Below are positions 1 through 6,800 of a DNA stretch of 11,483 bases, piece by piece. Numbering within the stretch: the stretch's first letter is position 1; each line of letters opens with the position of its first letter. Location of the stretch: the NCBI RefSeq assembly GCF_042654605.1, contig NZ_JBHSGT010000021.1:1-11483 (forward strand), read 5' to 3'. Below the pieces are notes generated by a model. The model was not told the DNA's origin, ran no database searches, and saw only the letters and a program-made list of their open reading frames with translations. This DNA is from Enterococcus_I eurekensis. Lineage in GTDB: Bacteria > Bacillota > Bacilli > Lactobacillales > Enterococcaceae. The position numbers were made by a program, and so were the translations under genes.

Positions 1-69
1 ACTGGAAGAGATTGTCCGTTGAGAAATCCCTTGTAGATGCATTTCAAGAATTTTATGATAATTGATCAT
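1..69 (-). CDS. istA: IS21-family transposase IstA, N-terminal fragment (runs off left edge)
   Basis: Read on the minus strand from the ATG at 69-67, the 23 visible codons give MINYHKILEMHLQGISQR followed by TISSS. This has the pattern of the N-terminal helix-turn-helix of IS21-family IstA transposases (a short I-x-x-M-x-x-x-G-x-S-x-R-x-I pattern). IstA is the DDE transposase that binds the element's end repeats and works with the ATPase IstB. The start is fixed by a perfect AGGAGG eight bases upstream. The catalytic domain and istB would lie to the left, outside the window. The adjacent array of spaced end repeats supports the family call independently. The identification rests on a short stretch plus context, and intactness cannot be judged. 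Confidence 0.8.
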   Translation of the reverse strand, partial: MINYHKILEMHLQGISQRTISSS

Positions 70-77
70 AAAAATAA

Positions 78-83
78 CCTCCT
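78..83 (-). promoter_or_regulatory. ribosome binding site of istA
   Basis: AGGAGG on the minus strand, eight bases before the ATG at 69. It is a consensus site and decides the istA start. A weak promoter-like pair lies further upstream (TTGATC at 138-133 and TTATGT at 114-109, 18-bp spacer), but it is too degenerate to call. Confidence 0.75.
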
Positions 84-93
84 GTAACTTATT

Positions 94-111
94 TGTATGA
101 AAACTCATACA
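94..111 (-). other. Small hairpin in the istA leader
   Basis: Perfect 7-bp inverted repeat TGTATGA / TCATACA around a 4-base loop, lying between the IS end repeats and the istA ribosome binding site. Leader hairpins that dampen transposase expression from outside transcription are known in several IS families. That role here is only a suggestion, and the stem is short and AT-rich. Confidence 0.35.
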
Positions 112-140
112 TAAATTAAGTATACAGAAGGTGATCAATT

Positions 141-211
141 TGGACGATTATTTTCGCACTCGGTGGACTTTTTGCCCGCATTCAGTGGACGAATGTTCCG
201 CACTGGTGGAC
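141..211. repeat. Four spaced TGGAC/CGCA repeats (IS21 end repeats)
   Basis: TGGAC occurs at 141, 164, 186 and 207, a period of 23, 22 and 21 bp. Each of the three intervals contains CGCA (155, 177, 199) followed by YT and a G-rich triplet before the next TGGAC. The unit is roughly TGGAC, then an A/T-rich or mixed spacer, then CGCAYTSRG. A period of two helical turns puts all copies on one DNA face. This matches the multiple transposase-binding repeats known at IS21-family ends. The repeat is seen directly; its role as an IstA binding array is inferred. Confidence 0.75.
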
Positions 212-269
212 TATTCCTAATGCCGTATTCAATAGTGATATACAATACATTTATACATATATATCAGCA

Positions 270-444
270 CCAAAGAGCCTTGTCAAAAGCTGTCGAATGG
301 TGCCGGGAACAGAATCTTGAATTTGATGCAGTTAATGACAATCTTCCGGAAATCATCGAATTCTATGGACACAACAGCCGGAAGATTTCCTGTGATTACT
401 ATATCGATGACCGGATGCTGCTTCCGGAAAACGCAAAGGCATAG
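270..444 (+). pseudogene. C-terminal remnant of a BT0820-like HAD hydrolase-type protein
   Basis: From about 270 the plus-strand frame reads QRALSKAVEWCREQ, then LEFDAVNDNLPEII, then a segment ending in RKISCDYYIDDR, with a TAG stop at 442-444. From memory, small phage-type HAD hydrolases (BT0820-like) have this C-terminal half: a helix with A-V-E-W-C, then hydrophobic-AVNxNxPE, then RK-x-x-D-x-YIDDR. The N-terminal half with the DxD nucleophile motif is absent. The upstream in-frame sequence (from an ATG at 163) is IS-end DNA and does not look like the family. I infer that IS21 insertion cut the gene, so the fragment is probably not functional. The family assignment rests on motif memory. 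Confidence 0.6.
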
Positions 445-471
445 AACCCGTAAGGGGGCTATGCCTTTGCG
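432..471 (-). terminator. Strong hairpin, likely end of the leftward operon
   Basis: Perfect 13-bp inverted repeat, CGCAAAGGCATAG at 432-444 and its exact complement at 459-471, around a 14-base loop that has its own CCC/GGG pairing. On the minus strand the stem is followed by TTTTCC, a short U-tract. On the plus strand no clear T-run follows. It overlaps the stop codon of the plus-strand HAD remnant and starts 1 base past the stop of the small minus-strand ORF. This fits a terminator for leftward transcription, possibly bidirectional. The U-tract is short, so efficiency is uncertain. Confidence 0.65.
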
Positions 472-472
472 C

Positions 473-586
473 TTATTCTGTAATATTCAATTCTCTTTCT
501 GCTGCCTTGGCAAATTCTTTTTTTCTGTCCACCAGTTCATTTTTCTCCTGTTCAGACAGGCAGTTGAAAATTTCCTCATAATCCAT
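473..586 (-). CDS. Possible 37-residue small protein of unknown function
   Basis: ATG at 586-584 opens a frame to TAA at 475-473. It begins MDYEEIFNCL and ends ERELNITE. The middle is highly charged (EQEKNELVDRKKEFAKAAE) and would form an amphipathic helix or short coiled coil. There is no membrane segment or signal peptide. It starts 37 bases after the minor pilin stop, on the same strand, and ends 1 base before the perfect inverted repeat at 459-471, so it would be the last gene before the terminator. The ribosome binding site is weak (GGAAA 11 bases upstream). It may instead be a leftover of the prophage-like neighbourhood to which the HAD remnant belonged. I do not recognise the family. 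Confidence 0.4.
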   Translation of the reverse strand: MDYEEIFNCLSEQEKNELVDRKKEFAKAAERELNITE

Positions 587-623
587 TTCTTACTATATTT
601 CCATACCAGATCTACCGTATACA

Positions 624-1370
624 TTATTTTTCTTTTCGTTTTCTATAAAGTACAATAATTATCACAAGACTACTAATCGCAATCAAGACCCAGGGAATTA
701 TATTGGTTGTATCACCAGTCTTCACGATATCTATTATGTTCTGGATAGGAGCAGGTATATCCGGCTTCGTTGGAGTCGGCTCTGTTGGCGCTGGCTTATC
801 TGAATTTGTCGGTGTAACAAGTGGCTTTGCAGGAGTAACCCATTCACCTTTTGGTTCTATCACTACATCATATTCTGTTTTTCCATTGATTTCAGATGGA
901 ATATTCACAAGGAATGGAGCGGATTCAAATTTATCTGTACCACATTCCACATTTCCAATTTGTACAAGAAGATAAATTCCTTCCTCTAACTCAGCAAAGC
1001 TTGCATGACCCAAGTCATCTGTTACTTGCGTTGTTCCGGAAATATTACTTTTTTTCGCATACTCAAATAAACGTTTCGCCTGTTTCTCTCTTGCTTCTGC
1101 ACTTGTGTCTCCTAGCGACACGCCTGAATTCTCAAAACCGTTTTCCCAGATCCATTCATCGTTTTTCTTATATTGAATCGGAAATATTGCGAACTTTGCT
1201 CTGGAAAGAGTTACTTCTTCATCTGTATGATTTCTCCCCTTATAAATGATCTGAATACTTCCTTTTCTGGTTCCATCCTCAGCATGAACCGTTGAAACAT
1301 CTATAAAACTACTGAAAAGAATAAGTATGACCATTAAAAGAAGGCGAACACTTTTTATCTTTTTTATCAC
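624..1370 (-). CDS. Minor (probably basal) pilin with SpaA-like domain and VKTGD sorting signal
   Basis: The protein has 248 residues from a GTG start. Residues 1-30 are a signal peptide (MIKKIK, hydrophobic run, then VHA before E31). Residues about 35-175 form a SpaA/prealbumin-like pilin domain: AKFAIFPIQYKKNDEW near 58-73 and FAELEEGIYLLVQIG at 125-139, which matches the usual 'GxYyLvE' strand though the Glu is replaced. YDVVIEPK at 167-174 resembles the pilin motif that provides an acceptor lysine (K174). A Pro/Thr/Lys-rich stalk covers about 179-209. The C-terminus has sorting motif VKTGD (216-220), a membrane segment (about 225-241) and an RKRKEK tail. The gene is last in the pilus cluster, after the sortase and overlapping it by four bases. 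Small proline-tailed pilins encoded this way are commonly the wall-anchored base. The basal role is inferred; an ancillary pilin is the alternative. Confidence 0.8.
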   Translation of the reverse strand: MIKKIKSVRLLLMVILILFSSFIDVSTVHAEDGTRKGSIQIIYKGRNHTDEEVTLSRAKFAIFPIQYKKNDEWIWENGFENSGVSLGDTSAEAREKQAKRLFEYAKKSNISGTTQVTDDLGHASFAELEEGIYLLVQIGNVECGTDKFESAPFLVNIPSEINGKTEYDVVIEPKGEWVTPAKPLVTPTNSDKPAPTEPTPTKPDIPAPIQNIIDIVKTGDTTNIIPWVLIAISSLVIIIVLYRKRKEK

Positions 1371-2233
1371 CTTATTTTTCTCCTTTTTCTATCCCTCATA
1401 CTGTACATTACAGTTATAATTAATCCTATGAAAATTACTATGATTGTTACAATCAACACTTTAGCAGTAAAGGATAATTCTGGTTTCACATCTACATCCG
1501 ACTCCTGCTCCGTTGCTTCCTCATATGGTATCCGATATCCACGGACTAAAAGTCTGTGTTTATTAATCGCATATGGAGTGCAAGTGACAAGTGTTGCATA
1601 GTCTTTACCGGATTCGATGGCTAACGCATCTGTCTCTTCCGGTAAAACAGTCAAAATCTGATCTATCTGATATGCCAGAGTTTCATCTAAAACTTTAATA
1701 TAGAATATATCCCCTTCTTCCAGCTTATCTATATTGGTAAAAAGTGTTTTGGTGGGCAGCCCTCTGTGGCCGGTCAATACCGTATGAGTACTTTCACCTC
1801 CAACCGGAAGGGACGTGCCCCAAAAATGGCCGACTCCCGCCTGCAGAACTGCTTCGCTTGTTCCATGATAAATAGGAAGTTCTATATTAATCTTGGGAAT
1901 ATGGATATATCCCATCATTCCTGTTCCATCCGGATTCAATAAACTCTGATACCGTTCATCAATTTCCGTATTCTCCTTTGAGGACGGATCAATAAGATCG
2001 ATATTTCCTAACATTTCCTGATTGTATGCTCTCGCATCTTCCAACATTTGCTCTTTTTCTGTTTCGCTTAGCTTTATACTTTCCTCATCATAATAAGATA
2101 CCACTTTGGAGCTATTCTTTTCATTCAGATAACTGCTCAACGTTGGATATAACAATACGGAGAATGCAACCAAAAGCACGATCAGACGAATGATATCATT
2201 TATTGTTATCTTATTTTTCTTCTTACTTTTCAT
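1367..2233 (-). CDS. srtC: Class C (pilin-polymerising) sortase
   Basis: This 288-residue membrane transpeptidase cleaves sorting signals of pilins and joins the Thr/Gly site to a lysine of the next subunit on the outer membrane face. It has an N-terminal membrane segment (about 13-31), a lid region with YNQ at 70-72 and DP at 82-83, and a sortase barrel from about 103 (GYIHIPKINIELPIYHG). The catalytic His is in TGHRG (H156), Cys in TLVTC (C218) and Arg in HRLLVRG (R227). A second membrane segment (about 255-277) and an RDRKRRK tail follow. Two membrane segments, a lid and TLVTCTPYxINxHRLLVRG are class C hallmarks. The usual aromatic after DP in the lid is Ser here. The start has a G-rich ribosome site (GGGGG, 6 bases upstream). 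It is the only sortase in the window, so it presumably assembles all three pilus proteins. Confidence 0.95.
   Translation of the reverse strand: MKSKKKNKITINDIIRLIVLLVAFSVLLYPTLSSYLNEKNSSKVVSYYDEESIKLSETEKEQMLEDARAYNQEMLGNIDLIDPSSKENTEIDERYQSLLNPDGTGMMGYIHIPKINIELPIYHGTSEAVLQAGVGHFWGTSLPVGGESTHTVLTGHRGLPTKTLFTNIDKLEEGDIFYIKVLDETLAYQIDQILTVLPEETDALAIESGKDYATLVTCTPYAINKHRLLVRGYRIPYEEATEQESDVDVKPELSFTAKVLIVTIIVIFIGLIITVMYSMRDRKRRKIR
1380..1385 (-). promoter_or_regulatory. ribosome binding site supporting the GTG start of the minor pilin
   Basis: AAGGAG nine bases before the GTG at 1370-1368. The start overlaps the sortase stop (GTGA, 1370-1367), so translation is probably coupled. The site supports GTG as the real start and gives a signal peptide with a normal positively charged N-region. 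Confidence 0.7.
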
Positions 2234-2257
2234 TTCATTCCCCCTGTTGTTATACTT

Positions 2258-2298
2258 GGAATTGCGGTTACCTTCCGTGAAAGATAACCGCCCATTCC
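2258..2298 (-). promoter_or_regulatory. RNA hairpin between shaft pilin and sortase genes
   Basis: In the leftward transcript, GCGGTTA (from 2291-2285) pairs with TAACCGC (2270-2264). The stem extends inward by four pairs including one G-U, to a six-base loop. Outside this, GGAAT and ATTCC add five more pairs across a small internal loop. No U-run follows, so it is not a classical terminator. It lies in the 104-nt gap between the two genes, the only sizeable gap in the cluster. Likely roles are partial attenuation or protection of the 3' end of upstream pilin mRNA, which would give more pilin than sortase. The fold is read from sequence; the role is inferred. No convincing promoter was found in this gap. 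Confidence 0.6.
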
Positions 2299-2337
2299 TT
2301 AAATACTAACTTATATCTTTAGTAAAAATTATTATAC

Positions 2338-3885
2338 TTATTTTCTTTTATCACGGATATAGCTTACTGCAACACCAAATACCAGAAGAACTGCAATCAC
2401 AGCAAATACAATAGTTCCACGTCCACCAATAAATGGAAGAAGAGAACCTGTGCTGTTTGCGATGTCGATGATTTTATCAGTTTCAACTGCTCCATCTTTG
2501 GAAATTGTCCAATTATTTACTTCTGTATCTGCGCTCTTTGTGATTTCAATTTCAATTGGAGCCGTCAACTTGTTGTAACCATCTGGAGCCTGTGTCTCTA
2601 CCAAATAATAAGTTCCTTTTGCAAGACCATTGACGCGAAGGTTGTAACCTTCTCCAGTAATCTCTTTAACAGATTCAAATTCTGTAGTAGAAGATGTTGG
2701 ATCTACTACATAGCTTCCTGCAACTGTTGTTTCAGATACCTTAATCACATTTGCCTCATCAACGCTCTCTTTATATAATTTAAATTTTGCACCTGCTAAC
2801 TTTTCTAATGTAGCTCCATCAGTACCTGCTTTTTTCTTTAAGATATCTAACGGATAGGTCGGTGTCTTTGCCTCACTCGGTGTTGTAGTTGTTGTCTGAC
2901 CCGGTTCATTACCATACTCTAACTCAGCCTTGTTCTTTTCTGTTACAACTGCATCTTTATTTACCTTTGCATAATATGTGACGGTGAATTCTTTTCCTTT
3001 ATTTTCCTGGTTAGCTCTTACCCATTCAGATAAATCAAGAGACATTTTTCTGTTGCCTTCATCGGAAAGTGCTGCTGTTGTAGGTACTGTGCCTTTATCT
3101 GTAACCCCTTCCGCTGTAAATGCAATTGTAACATTTACTTCATTTGCATTATCAAGAGCGTCTCCGTTAGCATTTTTTACAAAATCAAGACCTGTTGATA
3201 ATTCATCATGGATTTTGTATACATATTCTGCATATCCTGTTGTATCCGGAATAGAACCTTTTACGGTATATGTTACGACATCACCAATATATACTGTTGG
3301 TTTATCAGCTGTTTTCTCAATGCTTGGTGCTTCTGTTTTTAAGCTTACTGTATTTGTTGTAGCATCTACTGTAACTAAAGAAGACTGAATTTCTTTGCCG
3401 CCTGTTACATACACAAGATAATAACCTGTATCTAAACCTGTAAACTCATGAGATGTTTTGCTCTCTGTGATTTTTCCAGAGGTAGCTGTTGCTGCCAAAC
3501 TATTCGTCAACGCATACGTTGTAAACTTGTTTGCAAAGTTCTGTACTTCTTGAGTATCACTGTTACCAATATTTCTTACAGCATTCGCAATGTCCTCATC
3601 CGTAGAGGATTCTGTAAGTGGTGAACCTAATACAGATAACAGTGCATCTTTATACCCAGCTGCTATATTCACTGTGTATGCATAGTTTATTGTTTCTCCA
3701 CTTTCTGACTCTGTCACATCAAATAATTTGTACAGATTAATTGTCTGACCATTCAAATCCTGTGCGGGTGTTGTTGATTTCACATTAACTGTAAGTGTTC
3801 CTTCTGCGGCAAATGCAGTGATTGTCATTGCCATTGTCATCATTGCTGCCAGCAGCATTGCCATGATTTTTTTCATTCTCTTCAT
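2338..3885 (-). CDS. Major (shaft) pilin with D2 and SpaA/Cna_B domains and LPFIGG sorting signal
   Basis: The protein has 515 residues, a typical size for a shaft pilin. A signal peptide ends near A26/A27 (ITAFA-A). The N-terminal domain (about 28-185) has GYYLVYV at 154-160. A fimbrial D2 isopeptide domain spans about 188-325, with likely bond K191 (IEKTADK) to N318 (EKNKAELEYGN) and D227 as the helper acid. A SpaA/Cna_B domain spans about 343-478, with K350 (LDILK), E430 (YYLVETQAPDGY) and N477 as the likely triad. The sorting signal LPFIGG (483-488) is followed by a membrane segment and an RDKRK tail. It has two strong pilin domains and sits directly before a class C sortase, so the shaft role is well supported. 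There is no classical VYPK motif. Candidate polymerising lysines are K183 (VSLKTEAP) or one near YPLDILKK. The Ile in LPFIG, where Thr is expected, is an oddity. Confidence 0.92.
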   Translation of the reverse strand: MKRMKKIMAMLLAAMMTMAMTITAFAAEGTLTVNVKSTTPAQDLNGQTINLYKLFDVTESESGETINYAYTVNIAAGYKDALLSVLGSPLTESSTDEDIANAVRNIGNSDTQEVQNFANKFTTYALTNSLAATATSGKITESKTSHEFTGLDTGYYLVYVTGGKEIQSSLVTVDATTNTVSLKTEAPSIEKTADKPTVYIGDVVTYTVKGSIPDTTGYAEYVYKIHDELSTGLDFVKNANGDALDNANEVNVTIAFTAEGVTDKGTVPTTAALSDEGNRKMSLDLSEWVRANQENKGKEFTVTYYAKVNKDAVVTEKNKAELEYGNEPGQTTTTTPSEAKTPTYPLDILKKKAGTDGATLEKLAGAKFKLYKESVDEANVIKVSETTVAGSYVVDPTSSTTEFESVKEITGEGYNLRVNGLAKGTYYLVETQAPDGYNKLTAPIEIEITKSADTEVNNWTISKDGAVETDKIIDIANSTGSLLPFIGGRGTIVFAVIAVLLVFGVAVSYIRDKRK

Positions 3886-3890
3886 GCCAG

Positions 3891-6800
3891 TTATCTCCTT
3901 TTCTTTGAAACTTCTTTTGTTTTATAGTATTTCAGCTTTTTGTTTTCCTTGCATTTTTTATATCTCATGATGAAATATAACAGGAAAAGCAGAATAGCTA
4001 TCAGATAAATAAAATATCTTCCATATCCTCCGGTATTCGGAAGACTTGAGAAATGTCTGTTGTTGGTTATCGTGAAGGTAAATCCATCCTCCGATTTCTT
4101 TATCGTCGTCGTATAACCAACTATCTCCGCTTCGGTAACGGAATACGTGTAATAATATATGTTATCTCCATCTGTCTTATATGCCGGGAGTTCTTTTATC
4201 ACCTCCTGCCATTTAGATTTATCGCTGGAACCTTTTATAGTGTAACTCTCGTAACCTGGTACTATTTCTGTTTTTTCATTTCCTGCCTTGTCTGTCCAGA
4301 TACGTGATATTGTTACCGTGATACTATCTGGTCGTTTATGATCAAAATTATTGAAATCCTTCCAGATTTTATTAATTGTCAGCTTGATGTGCTCATCACA
4401 TGGATCCTGTGACTCGGACGGTTCCGGAGTATCACTTTCTCCTGTGTTCAAGGTTGTTTTAGTATCTGCCATCAATACTGCTTTCGCTGACGATTCATAT
4501 GCTTTCAGTTCTGCTGTTGTAGACGATGTATCATCTGTCAGCTTTGCATTTTGCAAAGTATCATAGCTTTTTACCGAATTCATATGTCCCAGCGTGTAAA
4601 TATCCCACCCACTGGAAGCATCTTTTTCATAGCTGAGATTCAATTTTTCTGAATTCTTTTTGATCTGATCCAGTGCCGTATCCAGTTTTCTGTAAATACG
4701 GTAGTTGTTCTGCTCTCCTTCGACCTTCTCTTTTGTATTGAAAGAATAGGAAGAATTTAAGCTGCTTTCTCCGCTGAATGGTCCTACCAGATCTGGAGTT
4801 CCCCGAACCACATCACAGTAGTACATATTGTTGTTCTGAAGAAGACCTTCGTTATTGAATCCAACAAAGCCGCCGCTTCGTCCATCTTCTGCAGAACCAT
4901 CTTTATCATTTCCGGCTCCACCGGCATAGACATCATATCCATAGCTGATACCATAGACATTACTGTCCGTGATTTTCGTTCGGTTTGCTTTGATCAGACT
5001 GATACTGATATTGGACTTTGTATCATTATCCTGTTTGATTCCATCTGAATCACAGGGAAGCTTGATCGTGGAATCTCCGATTTTAATAATCGCAAAATCT
5101 GTCTGCTGTTGATTTTCTGTCGAAGCCTTGGATAAACCCACCGATATTTTTAATCCAAGCAGATTGACACTTAGTAAATCACCTTCATAAGCTGCCTTGA
5201 TCTGAATAATTCCCAGATTAATATTCAATAGATTTGCTGCCTCAAGCTTATCCAGATAGAGTGCTTTCACCAGTTGATTTAAAATGGTAAGTAATGCATT
5301 CACTAATGTGGAATCCAGATCTATATTTCCAAGGTATTCGTAGCTTGTCCTTCCGGCAAAGCCTCCGGCTGTTCCTCCGGATGCAACCTGTTTGAGCCCG
5401 TTTGCCTGAATATTACTATCTCCGGCAATACATCCTGACATCCTCGCAAGATTCGCATAACCGATAAAACCTCCAGCAATCTCTTCCTCGCCTCCACTGC
5501 TCTGTACGGTATAACCACCATCCACTCCGGCTACACCGCTGTCCTCAATATGTGAACCAAATACATCCAGGACACCTGCTGCTCCTCCAAGAAGTTGCCA
5601 TTGATTGCTACCCAGAACATTGATTTTGTTTAGATCCACAACACCACTTTTTCCGGAATAACCGATAAAGCCTCCGGTGCTATTTCGGCCGGTTACATTA
5701 GAAAGCTTTGTAACACTGCTGTTTTTTACTGAACTGTTTAATAAAGAGCCTCCAAAGCCTCCGGCTGTTCCGCTGTATGTCACCGCGTCATTCTGCCCGC
5801 TTTTCACGGCTGTATGTGCACTTACACTTAAGCCGGCATCCGCACTTCCGCTTACGGATCCATCATATACATAAGTACGGAATGCATCTAAGACATCGGT
5901 ACGCCCAAGCTGAAGCAGATATTTGAATAATTCTGTCTCTGTCTTTCCTGAGACCTGCACTCCGGCATCGACATCCGCTATTCCAAAGAAGCCTCCGGCA
6001 TATTCCCCGGCAATAACAGAACGGATTCCCTGTGCAGAAATTCCCGCTTCCTTGGTATCTTTTTCCCCAAGTACAGTTCCGACAAGACTTCCAGCAAATC
6101 CTCCCGCTGCTTTTGCATAGGAAGTGTTACTGCCTCCGCCTGAATAAGCACCATTTACGATGATTCCCCAGTCATCCCAGGAAATAACATCTGCATAGCG
6201 GATCGTTGCTACGGTCGCATTCATGACTTTTATAAAATCTGCAGGAGTATTCAGCAGTTGATTTAATAATTTACTTAAAAATAATCCTTCACCAGCAGTT
6301 GGATCCACTGTTGCTACACTTCCCGGTCTTGAGCTTCCAACAAATCCACCAACATAGCTTCTTCCGTCAACTCGTCTCAGCTTTGTAACCTGGCAGTGAG
6401 CATTATTTTCGCCCCAGATCTGTCCACCGATCAGTTTTCCTACATAACCTCCTGCATAACCACAGGCATCCTTGTCATTGATTCCTTCTGACTGAACAAC
6501 TAATCCACTCTGGTAACCTTCTACCGAAGATTTCTTGATCACCGGCACAAATACGTTAAGTACCTGCAACATTTGTCCTAATTGCAGATTAAGACCGAGG
6601 ATATCAACTCCTCCAAGATTTGCTGCTCCGCCGTTTATCATTTCTCCTGCAAAACCGCCAGCACATCGAAGCCCCTTAATCGTCTTCGCCTGATAAGCCT
6701 GTCCATTTGTAATGGTTCCGGTCTGCATGAATCCAACATAGCCGCCAGCTGCTCCGCCATTTGCCAGTTTTATCTCATCCCGATAATTTACTCTTCCTGC

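Larger units (their letters stand above)
70..269 (-). mobile_element. Terminal, istA-proximal end of an IS21-family insertion sequence
   Basis: This stretch carries no gene of its own. It contains the istA leader and the multiple end repeats typical of IS21-family termini. The outer boundary is inferred: homology of the neighbouring HAD gene fragment seems to start at about 270, and on the minus strand the sequence just inside this point begins TGCTGATATATATG. IS21-family elements commonly begin with 5'-TG. An alternative boundary lies nearer 211-230, immediately outside the last repeat. The rest of the element extends beyond the left edge, so the other end and any target duplication cannot be seen. 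Confidence 0.65.

Noticed and set aside
163..269. N-terminal part of the plus-strand frame that starts at the ATG at 163
   Set aside because: It is translated IS-end DNA with the TGGAC repeats and shows no relation to the HAD family; only the part from about 270 looks like a former gene.
317..658. 113-codon plus-strand frame
   Set aside because: It overlaps the HAD remnant, the hairpin and the ends of minus-strand genes; its Phe-rich translation is antisense noise.
2299..2340. Possible separate promoter for the sortase gene in the AT-rich part of the gap
   Set aside because: TATAAT-like strings occur but none has a matching -35 at 16-18 bp; the AT-rich sequence alone is not enough.
3867..3873. 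A7 homopolymer near the start of the shaft pilin gene as a phase-variation tract
   Set aside because: Seven bases is short, it encodes the normal Lys-rich n-region of the signal peptide, and no other sign of switching is present.
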